A stretch of 5,376 bases of DNA from contig MHDO01000114.1 of NCBI GenBank assembly GCA_001805005.1, positions 1-5,376 of the forward strand, in the 5' to 3' direction. Both the position numbers and the translations under genes were made by a program. Positions 1-4,184 of this stretch are shown one piece after another. This DNA is from Nitrospinae bacterium RIFCSPLOWO2_12_39_16 (lineage in GTDB: Bacteria; Nitrospinota; Nitrospinia; UBA9942). Below the pieces are notes generated by a model. It searched no databases. It was not told the DNA's origin and saw only the letters and a program-made list of their open reading frames with translations. Every line of letters starts with the position of its first letter. Positions within the stretch are counted from its first letter, which is position 1.

Positions 1-367
1 CATGATTGAGTCTATGTATCTCATCAATAAATAAGACATCATGCTCTTTTAAATTAGTGAGAATGGCAGCGAGGTCGCCAGCCCTTTCAATGACAGGTCC
101 TGAAGTCCCCTTTATATTTACTCCAAGCTCAGAGGCGATTATATTTGCCATAGTAGTCTTGCCTAATCCTGGCGGCCCGTAAAACAGGACATGGTCTAAT
201 GCCTCAGCTCTCTCTTTTGTTGCCTGAATGAAGACCTTTAAATTTTCTTTGATTTTTTCCTGACCGATATATTCATCAAGTGTTCTTGGACGGAGGGTTG
301 CTTCAAAACTGATATCATCATCTTCCTTCTGCGGTGTTATGAATCTATCCTGCGTATCATTACTCAT
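1..367 (-). CDS. ruvB: Holliday junction branch-migration ATPase RuvB, N-terminal part (runs off left edge)
   Basis: RuvB is the hexameric AAA+ motor that, with RuvA, drives branch migration of Holliday junctions in the cytoplasm. Only the first 122 codons are present; the rest lies beyond position 1. Seen directly: the family hallmark LRPRTLDEYIGQ at residues 25-36, Walker A GPPGLGKTT at 64-72, the conserved TSGPVIERAGDLAAILTNL segment at 88-106, and Walker B LFIDEIHRL at 112-120. These align closely with bacterial RuvB, so the identity is essentially certain. The ATG at 365-367 gives an N-terminal tail of usual length. No Shine-Dalgarno sequence precedes it, but a TATAAT box lies 8 nt upstream, suggesting a leaderless or nearly leaderless mRNA. 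In many bacteria ruvB follows ruvA; here it is the first gene of its transcript and is divergent from the membrane-protein gene at 452. Confidence 0.97.
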   Translation of the reverse strand, partial: MSNDTQDRFITPQKEDDDISFEATLRPRTLDEYIGQEKIKENLKVFIQATKERAEALDHVLFYGPPGLGKTTMANIIASELGVNIKGTSGPVIERAGDLAAILTNLKEHDVLFIDEIHRLNH

Positions 368-375
368 GATAGAAG

Positions 376-405
376 ATTATACAGCAAAATCAGGTGTAAA
401 CACAA
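376..405 (-). promoter_or_regulatory. Probable sigma70-type promoter of ruvB
   Basis: On the minus strand, TTGTGT (400-405) and a perfect TATAAT (376-381) are separated by 18 bp. The expected transcription start near 369 would lie only 1-3 nt before the ruvB ATG, leaving no room for a Shine-Dalgarno sequence. The -10 box is consensus and the -35 is weak. This is pattern evidence only. Confidence 0.5.
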
Positions 406-412
406 TTAACAC

Positions 413-442
413 TTGACATGCCATAATTAAAGATGCAAATAT
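413..442 (+). promoter_or_regulatory. Possible promoter of the DedA-like gene (good -35, poor -10)
   Basis: A perfect TTGACA sits at 413-418. The best-placed -10 match is only weak (AAATAT at 437-442, 18-bp spacer), with TATGTA at 440-445 as an alternative at too long a spacing. No Shine-Dalgarno sequence is visible before the ATG at 452. The 84-bp divergent gap with ruvB must contain the promoters for both genes, which supports a promoter here even though the -10 box is unclear. Confidence 0.3.
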
Positions 443-451
443 GTAAAAATT

Positions 452-1051
452 ATGATTCATGATTTAATTCAATGGACTATTCATTGGGCACAGACAGATT
501 ACGGGACAATTGCCCTTTTTATAATCGCTTTTGCAGAGTCATCCTTTTTTCCGATTCCGCCTGATGTCCTTCTTATTGCACTTTCAATAATAAGTCCACA
601 GATAGCCCTCTTTTATGCAACTGTTAGCACTGTAGGTTCTGTATCAGGTGGTTCCTTTGGCTATCTCATAGGGCTAAAGGGTGGAAGACCGATTTTGGAG
701 AAGTTTTTCTCCCATGAGAAGATACAGCTTGTCCATAACTATTTTGAGAGATATGAGGCATGGGCTATTGGAATAGCTGCCTTTACACCAATTCCATATA
801 AAGTTTTTACTATTTCTGCAGGTGTATTTTATATAAACTTTAAAAAATTTATGCTTGTATCAATACTCGGAAGAGGGGGGAGATTTTTTATTGTTGCAGG
901 GCTTATCATGTTATTCGGGGCAGAGATAAAACATTTCATACAGAACTACTTTGAACTCTTTACCATTGTTTTCATTGCCCTCCTTATTGGTGGTTTCATG
1001 CTCTTAAAAAAACTTCCTATTCCGGGCTTAAGTAAAGAAACAAAAACTTAA
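452..1051 (+). CDS. DedA-superfamily (YqaA-like, VTT/SNARE-associated) inner-membrane protein
   Basis: This 199-residue polytopic membrane protein has the DedA/VTT pattern. DedA relatives take part in envelope homeostasis, and several act as lipid (for example undecaprenyl-phosphate) flippases; the role of YqaA-like members is not established. Seen: an N-terminal hydrophobic stretch at about 18-48 containing the signature acidic and proline-rich re-entrant motif ESSFFPIPPD (29-38), glycine-rich GSVSGGSFGYLIG (62-74), a second half-site with TPIPYK (112-117), the GRGGRF motif (140-145), and further membrane spans at about 132-158 and 165-187. The acidic residue before PIPP and the arginines of GRGGR are the usual functional positions in DedA proteins. 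Length is normal for the short YqaA type, so it looks intact. The C-terminus is basic and short. The start has no Shine-Dalgarno sequence. The neighbours give no functional link, although a GDP-mannose enzyme follows on the same strand after an 81-bp gap filled by a hairpin. Confidence 0.85.
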   Translation: MIHDLIQWTIHWAQTDYGTIALFIIAFAESSFFPIPPDVLLIALSIISPQIALFYATVSTVGSVSGGSFGYLIGLKGGRPILEKFFSHEKIQLVHNYFERYEAWAIGIAAFTPIPYKVFTISAGVFYINFKKFMLVSILGRGGRFFIVAGLIMLFGAEIKHFIQNYFELFTIVFIALLIGGFMLLKKLPIPGLSKETKT

Positions 1052-1115
1052 AAGTGTCAGTGTGAGTGTGAGTCTCAGTATTTTTAACTGACACTGACAC
1101 TATTCACTGACACTT
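1052..1115. repeat. Long imperfect inverted repeat built of CTGACAC-type words
   Basis: The left arm (1052-1079) and right arm (1087-1115) form a stem of about 28 bp around a 7-nt loop (ATTTTTA). The outer 11 bp are perfect (AAGTGTCAGTG against CACTGACACTT). The inner 15 bp pair with two mismatches after a small internal bulge. The right arm holds ACTGACAC three times (1087-1094, 1093-1100, 1106-1113). The hairpin starts immediately after the stop codon of the DedA-like gene. There is no U-tract after the stem, so it is not a standard intrinsic terminator. It resembles the palindromic intergenic elements (REP-like) that occur many times in some environmental genomes. It could still slow transcription or protect the upstream mRNA 3' end. 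Confidence 0.8.
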
Positions 1116-1124
1116 CTTTATAGT
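1094..1124 (+). promoter_or_regulatory. Possible promoter of manC overlapping the hairpin
   Basis: TATAGT (1119-1124) lies 8 nt before the manC ATG. A CTGACA (1094-1099) in the right arm of the hairpin could serve as a -35 at a long 19-bp spacing. The predicted transcription start is at about 1131, again nearly at the start codon, and no Shine-Dalgarno sequence is seen. The -10 match is good and the -35 is doubtful. Read-through from the gene upstream is the alternative. Confidence 0.35.
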
Positions 1125-1132
1125 TTCCATAA

Positions 1133-2218
1133 ATGAACAAAAAGATGATTTATGCAGTAATAATGGCAGGGGGGAGTGGGACAAGATTCTGGCCCCTCAG
1201 CAAATCAAAGACCCCAAAGCAATTGCTTAACCTCACAGGTGACAGAACCCTCATCCAAAAGACAATCCACAGAATCAAGCCAATTATTAAGACTAAAAAC
1301 ATTTTTATTGTTACAGCCAATTCTCAGGTAAAAAAGATAAAAGAACAGCTTGCTGAAATTCATCCTCAAAATATAATTGATGAACCATTTGGAAAAAATA
1401 CTGCCCCCTGTATCGGGCTTGCCTCTCTTTATATAAAGAAGCAAGACCCTGAAGGAGTTATGGTGGTCATGCCTGCAGACCACCTCATAAAGAATGAGGA
1501 AAAATTCAGAGAGATAATCTCATTGGGGGCTCGGATAGCTTCTGAAAAGGATTGTCTAATCACAATTGGCATTAAACCCTCTTATCCTGAAACAGGCTAT
1601 GGTTATATACATGCCGGAGAGGAGTTTGTAAAGAACGGCAAGGCAAAGATATTTCGGGTTAATAGATTTGTGGAGAAACCTGATATAAGGAGGGCAAGGA
1701 GATTTGTTAATAGCGGCGATTACTTCTGGAATGGCGGGATTTTTATCTGGAAGGTTGAAGCAATATTAGAGATGATAAAAAGATTTCTGCCTGATTTATA
1801 TGGCGGTCTGGCGGAGATTGAAAAAGTTCTGGGGACGGATAGAGAAAAGAAGGTAATAAAAAATGTTTATTCAAGGGTAGAAAGTATATCCATTGACTAC
1901 GGTATAATGGAAAGGGCTAAGAATACAGCAGTAATTCCATGTGATATAGAATGGAATGATGTGGGGACATGGATGGCACTATATGATATTTTAGAAAAAG
2001 ACAAGTTTAATAATGTCGTTGTCGGAAATCATGTGGGTATTGATACAGACGGTTGTATTATACACAGCCCCAAGAAAATAGTTGCCACTATCGGGATAAA
2101 GGATATTGTGATTGTTGCTACGAGGGATGCAGTTCTCGTCTGTCCAAAGGAAAAGGCACAGGATGTAAAAAAAATAGTGGAACTATTAAAGAGTAAGGGG
2201 TTAAAAGAATATCTTTAA
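1133..2218 (+). CDS. manC: Mannose-1-phosphate guanylyltransferase (GDP-mannose pyrophosphorylase), short single-domain form
   Basis: It makes GDP-mannose from mannose 1-phosphate and GTP, releasing pyrophosphate, in the cytoplasm. GDP-mannose feeds O-antigen, exopolysaccharide and GDP-fucose synthesis. The 361 residues show the nucleotidyltransferase fold with the family motifs in order: MAGGSGTRFWPLS (11-23) for nucleotide binding, PKQLL (28-32), DEPFGKNTAP (83-92), MPADHLI (113-119) with the metal-binding Asp, ETGYGYI (153-159), FVEKP (179-183), WNGGIFIW (199-206), SIDYGIMERA (253-262) and WNDVGTW (274-280). The C-terminal region ends after a short beta-helix-like segment (about 295-340). 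The phosphomannose isomerase (cupin) domain of bifunctional ManC/AlgA proteins is absent, so a separate ManA is needed. The ATG at 1133 is chosen because the nucleotide-binding strand starts immediately after it; ATG 1145 is a possible alternative. Neither has a Shine-Dalgarno sequence. No other sugar gene is intact beside it. Confidence 0.93.
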   Translation: MNKKMIYAVIMAGGSGTRFWPLSKSKTPKQLLNLTGDRTLIQKTIHRIKPIIKTKNIFIVTANSQVKKIKEQLAEIHPQNIIDEPFGKNTAPCIGLASLYIKKQDPEGVMVVMPADHLIKNEEKFREIISLGARIASEKDCLITIGIKPSYPETGYGYIHAGEEFVKNGKAKIFRVNRFVEKPDIRRARRFVNSGDYFWNGGIFIWKVEAILEMIKRFLPDLYGGLAEIEKVLGTDREKKVIKNVYSRVESISIDYGIMERAKNTAVIPCDIEWNDVGTWMALYDILEKDKFNNVVVGNHVGIDTDGCIIHSPKKIVATIGIKDIVIVATRDAVLVCPKEKAQDVKKIVELLKSKGLKEYL

Positions 2219-2229
2219 ATTAACCCTTT
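2195..2229. terminator. Hairpin at the manC/cytochrome convergent junction, possible bidirectional terminator
   Basis: AAGGGGTTAA (2195-2204) pairs with TTAACCCTTT (2220-2229) over 10 bp with one G-U pair on the plus strand, and the loop contains a further AAGA/TCTT pairing. The hairpin covers the manC stop codon and lies 7 nt past the end of the convergent cytochrome gene. Neither strand has a clean U-tract (ACTATTTTATT follows on the plus strand, ACTCTTTAAT on the minus). Position argues for termination; the sequence is weak. Confidence 0.4.
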
Positions 2230-2236
2230 GAGGATA

Positions 2237-3493
2237 CTATTTTATTACCCTTTTCCAATTCTTTGCCTTCTGCCTTAACAGTATGATTATTACTCCAATC
2301 ACAACCCATGTAAATATGAGCCCCACTTTTCTTAATTTTATATCCTTTATAATGCCTTTTATGGTCTCACTCACATTTTTTGAAATAGAGACTACCTCTG
2401 ATGTGCGTCTTTTTATTTCGTCTGTTGAGAGGGCATGGCTTACCGAATAGGCCTCCAGAAGTTTTGTCCTTGCATTATCCATATCGTCCTCTAAATGCCT
2501 TATGGCAAAACTGTTCCCGCCATTTTCCTTCACAAGTGCGATATCTTTATTACCAGCGGTAAGTAAAGTTTCTGCCTCTATTAGGGCTGCTTTAATATCA
2601 GCACCAGTTTTAAAGGCAGGTGATTCAGGGTAATGACAGCCGCCGCAATCCAGCATACTCTTCCCTGTAAACTTCTCCAATGTCGGACGCTGTATATCAT
2701 GATTTCCGTGACAGTTGATACATCGGGGCATCCCCTCTTTTTTTATCAAATAATGAGGGCTCTTTTTGAAATATTCAAATATGACAGAATGACAGTTACT
2801 GCATACCTCCACTATATCAGTTACCCCAGGCGGGACAGCACCATGTGTACCGTGGCAATCAACACAGGTGGGAACTCTAAGGTTTTTATTTTCAAAGAGC
2901 ATTTTCCCATGATGACTTTTTCTGTAAAGCTCATACTGGTCTGCAGGTATATTATACGGTTTCATCATCTCTTTATTTGAATGGCATTTGCCGCAGGTCA
3001 GTGGAACATTGAATCTGTATATTGGAGAGCGTGGATCATTCTTTGATAATACATTATGATTTCCGTGACAGGAGGCACAGGTTGCAACAGACTCATCACC
3101 TTTTTCAAATAGACGCATACCATGGATACTTGTTTTATAGAGATTAAACTGGTCTGTCTTGAGGTTGTATTTCCTCATCATTGTTACATCAGAGTGGCAC
3201 CTGCTGCATATTTTTGGAATATCCTTTGGTCTCGGTATTCCTATAAATCCATTCTTCTCATCCATTGCATTACCGGAGTCATTTGGGTCTCCCCCGTGGC
3301 AATCATTACAAAAAACACCTGCCTTCTTGTGAACACTCTCCTGCCAGTTTGTTACAGCATCCTTTAGGGTATCTTCAAGGTTCTGGTGGCATTCAACACA
3401 GACATTTATTTTTTCACCTTCTGTCTGGGCATAAATATTGGCGGGGATATATAGTAGTATAGCTATAAAAATAAGAAAGATAATATTTCTCAT
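2237..3493 (-). CDS. Membrane-anchored nonaheme cytochrome c
   Basis: This 418-residue protein is predicted to be an exported electron carrier held on the outer (periplasmic) face of the inner membrane. An N-terminal signal peptide (hydrophobic residues 4-20, cleavage probably near YAQ 21-23) is followed by nine CxxCH heme sites at residues 32, 62, 96, 139, 167, 210, 231, 258 and 283 (first Cys). Residues 105-148 and 176-219 are an internal duplication with a period of 71 (MM..YN...DQ..LY..S.HG..LFE.......C..CHG.H). After the last heme, a cysteine-free, probably helical segment (about 295-388) leads to one transmembrane helix (about 389-406, VGLIFTWVVIGVIIILL) and a basic tail that should stay in the cytoplasm. 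The pattern of HG.H, DPRSP and CGKCH elements is typical of multiheme cytochromes in anaerobic respiratory chains. The electron donor and acceptor cannot be read from the sequence, and no oxidase, reductase or cytochrome b gene is adjacent. No Shine-Dalgarno sequence precedes the ATG. Confidence 0.92.
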   Translation of the reverse strand: MRNIIFLIFIAILLYIPANIYAQTEGEKINVCVECHQNLEDTLKDAVTNWQESVHKKAGVFCNDCHGGDPNDSGNAMDEKNGFIGIPRPKDIPKICSRCHSDVTMMRKYNLKTDQFNLYKTSIHGMRLFEKGDESVATCASCHGNHNVLSKNDPRSPIYRFNVPLTCGKCHSNKEMMKPYNIPADQYELYRKSHHGKMLFENKNLRVPTCVDCHGTHGAVPPGVTDIVEVCSNCHSVIFEYFKKSPHYLIKKEGMPRCINCHGNHDIQRPTLEKFTGKSMLDCGGCHYPESPAFKTGADIKAALIEAETLLTAGNKDIALVKENGGNSFAIRHLEDDMDNARTKLLEAYSVSHALSTDEIKRRTSEVVSISKNVSETIKGIIKDIKLRKVGLIFTWVVIGVIIILLRQKAKNWKRVIK

Positions 3494-3502
3494 TTCTGAG
3501 CT

Positions 3503-3531
3503 ATATTATCAAACATACCAAATGATTTCAA
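3503..3531 (-). promoter_or_regulatory. Probable promoter of the nonaheme cytochrome gene
   Basis: On the minus strand, TTGAAA (3526-3531) and TAATAT (3503-3508) have a 17-bp spacer. An overlapping alternative -10 is GATAAT (3505-3510). The predicted start near 3496 is 2-4 nt before the ATG, so the transcript would be almost leaderless, consistent with the absence of a Shine-Dalgarno sequence. Confidence 0.5.
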
Positions 3532-3609
3532 ACGGAAAACTCGTTACAAACAGAAAAAACCAGGTATTATTTATCTCAGATTATGTTTGAATTTTACAAA
3601 GCTATTTTA

Positions 3610-3625
3610 ATGTAATGCATTACAT
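3610..3625. promoter_or_regulatory. Perfect 16-bp palindrome, candidate operator
   Basis: ATGTAATGCATTACAT is a perfect inverted repeat with no spacer. It lies about 80 bp upstream of the cytochrome -35 box and about 88 bp upstream of the TTGACA that serves the mini-gene. Two-fold symmetry with TGTAAT half-sites fits a dimeric helix-turn-helix regulator, but the family cannot be named from this alone. Confidence 0.5.
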
Positions 3626-3712
3626 ACTTAGGCATACACAACAGAATTACTATTAACAGAAACTTAAAAACAGGACATTTCTACTTTGGCTTGACATACT
3701 AAATAATTCCTC

Positions 3713-3740
3713 TTGACAAAAATTAATCAGGTGCTATATT
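3713..3740 (+). promoter_or_regulatory. Strong sigma70-type promoter for the lysine-rich mini-gene
   Basis: TTGACA (3713-3718) and TATATT (3735-3740) are separated by 16 bp. This is the best -35/-10 pair in the window. Transcription would begin near 3747, giving an 80-nt leader before the ATG at 3828. A second TTGACA at 3691-3696 lies 22 bp upstream but has no matching -10. Confidence 0.65.
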
Positions 3741-3747
3741 TATAGCA
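3732..3747. promoter_or_regulatory. Palindromic operator candidate overlapping the -10 box
   Basis: TGCTATA (3732-3738) and TATAGCA (3741-3747) form perfect 7-bp half-sites around a TT spacer. The repeat covers the -10 hexamer and the predicted transcription start. A protein bound here would block RNA polymerase, so a repressor site is the natural reading. Chance symmetry in AT-rich promoter DNA is less likely because each half-site includes GC. Confidence 0.5.
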
Positions 3748-3805
3748 ACTTATATATATCTTTAAACTGACTAAATCAGCCAATTGGGGAAGGATTTTTA
3801 AGAAC

Positions 3806-3817
3806 AAAGGAGGTGAT
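3806..3817 (+). promoter_or_regulatory. Exceptionally complete Shine-Dalgarno sequence
   Basis: AAAGGAGGTGAT matches all 12 bases of the usual complement to the bacterial 16S rRNA 3' end. The distance from GGAGG to the ATG at 3828 is 14 nt, a little longer than optimal. It fixes the start of the mini-gene and contrasts with the large genes of the window, which have no Shine-Dalgarno sequence. Confidence 0.8.
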
Positions 3818-3827
3818 AGATAAAATT

Positions 3828-3887
3828 ATGGCAACTAAAAAAAAGACAACAAAAAAGACAGCAAAAAAATCTAAAAAGAGGTGTTAA
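3828..3887 (+). CDS. 19-residue lysine-rich basic micro-protein
   Basis: The reading frame encodes MATKKKTTKKTAKKSKKRC and a TAA stop. Nine of 19 residues are Lys, with one Arg, four Thr, two Ala, one Ser and a terminal Cys, and no acidic or large hydrophobic residue. This is the composition of the DNA-binding tails of histone H1-like and other bacterial nucleoid proteins. Charge alone would let it bind nucleic acid, but no function is demonstrated. Support for translation comes from context: a near-consensus promoter, a palindromic operator candidate and a perfect 12-nt Shine-Dalgarno sequence all point to this ATG. It could be a complete micro-protein, a leader peptide, or the shortened remnant of a longer lysine-rich protein. 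Nothing downstream continues the frame, and the next 45 bases are almost pure A/T. I do not recognise a named family. Confidence 0.6.
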   Translation: MATKKKTTKKTAKKSKKRC

Positions 3888-3901
3888 TATAAAAATATTA
3901 A
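3884..3901 (+). terminator. Weak AU-only hairpin at the end of the mini-gene
   Basis: TTAATAT (3884-3890) and ATATTAA (3895-3901) are perfect 7-bp arms around AAAA and overlap the mini-gene stop codon. The stem has no G-C pairs and no U-tract follows, so its stability as a terminator is poor. The larger inverted repeat at 3933-3996 may be the real 3' structure of this transcript. Confidence 0.2.
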
Positions 3902-3932
3902 AAATTATTGATATAATTAAAAACAACCAAGC

Positions 3933-3996
3933 AGGAGTCAGAATTTAGAATAAAGAAAAATCTTTCCCTATATCAGCATTCTAAACTCTGACTCCT
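3933..3996. repeat. 19-bp inverted repeat (GGAGTCAGA type), REP-like element
   Basis: AGGAGTCAGAATTTAGAAT (3933-3951) is the reverse complement of 3978-3996 with a single mismatch. The 26-nt loop contains a smaller perfect hairpin, AAAGA (3952-3956) with TCTTT (3961-3965). No transposase lies near it, and no clear flanking target duplication is visible. It looks like a palindromic intergenic repeat of the kind dispersed in many copies in some genomes. It could also act as a transcription terminator or RNA 3' end for the mini-gene, or for minus-strand transcription from the dgt side. It supplies the last codons and the stop of the minus-strand reading frame at 3973-4184. Confidence 0.8.
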
Positions 3997-4184
3997 CATT
4001 TTATCTTTAGTATCTGTCCATGGTTTATAACCAGGAATTATCTCGCCAAGCCTGTTAATCAATTCAGGGGTATTTATTTCGAGTGCCAGTCTGTATAGCT
4101 CCTCAACCTTTTCGCCTATATCTTTATCAAGACAGAAAATCTGTTTGAATTGACACCATAGGTTTTTTATTATATTCTTAAAAT
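3973..4184 (-). pseudogene. Possible C-terminal remnant of a nucleotide-sugar dehydratase/epimerase-type polysaccharide gene
   Basis: An open minus-strand frame reads through this gap. Its residues resemble a protein tail: DKDIGEKVEELYRLALEIN followed by TPELINRLGEIIPGYKPWTD (about 4008-4126). An acidic amphipathic helix followed by L.EI.PGYKP is a pattern I associate with the extreme C-terminus of polysaccharide-biosynthesis NDP-sugar dehydratases (FlaA1/WbpM/CapD type). The frame continues antisense into dgt up to 4305, but that part has no such character and no credible start. The final residues (RSQSLEC and the stop) are encoded by the 3933-3996 inverted repeat. I infer a decayed gene tail, cut on one side by dgt and on the other by the repeat. 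The resemblance is from memory of family endings and could be coincidental. Confidence 0.3.
4150..4178 (+). promoter_or_regulatory. Probable dgt promoter giving a leaderless transcript
   Basis: A perfect TTGACA (4150-4155) and TATTCT (4173-4178) have the ideal 17-bp spacer. The expected transcription start at about 4184-4186 coincides with the dgt ATG at 4185. No Shine-Dalgarno sequence exists upstream, and an in-frame TAA at 4179-4181 rules out an earlier start. These observations together favour a leaderless mRNA. Confidence 0.55.

Larger units (their letters stand above)
3494..3827. other. Divergent regulatory intergenic region between the cytochrome gene and the lysine-rich mini-gene
   Basis: This 334-bp stretch is strongly AT-rich and has no convincing reading frame on either strand. 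From left to right it holds the cytochrome promoter (minus strand, 3503-3531), a perfect 16-bp palindrome (3610-3625), a TTGACA at 3691-3696 repeated exactly 22 bp later at 3713-3718, a near-consensus promoter with an embedded palindrome (3713-3747), the 8-bp palindrome CCAATTGG (3780-3787) inside the predicted leader, and a very strong ribosome binding site (3806-3817). I see nothing specific in 3540-3605 or 3630-3685. Confidence 0.6.

Noticed and set aside
1052..1115. CRISPR-like array of CTGACAC repeats
   Set aside because: Repeat units are about 8 bp, overlapping and inverted, with no regular unique spacers and no cas genes.
1205..1483. Minus-strand open frame of 92 codons inside manC
   Set aside because: It lies fully antisense to a strongly conserved nucleotidyltransferase, shows no domain and has no ribosome binding site.
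2633..2980. Plus-strand open frame of 115 codons opposite the cytochrome gene
   Set aside because: Its Cys/His/Thr-rich translation is the shadow of heme-motif codons on the other strand.
3122..3462. Two overlapping plus-strand frames opposite the cytochrome N-terminal part
   Set aside because: They overlap each other and the certain minus-strand gene, and look like composition shadows.
3691..3696. First TTGACA as an independent promoter
   Set aside because: No acceptable -10 hexamer exists at 15-19 bp; the expected position is occupied by the second TTGACA.
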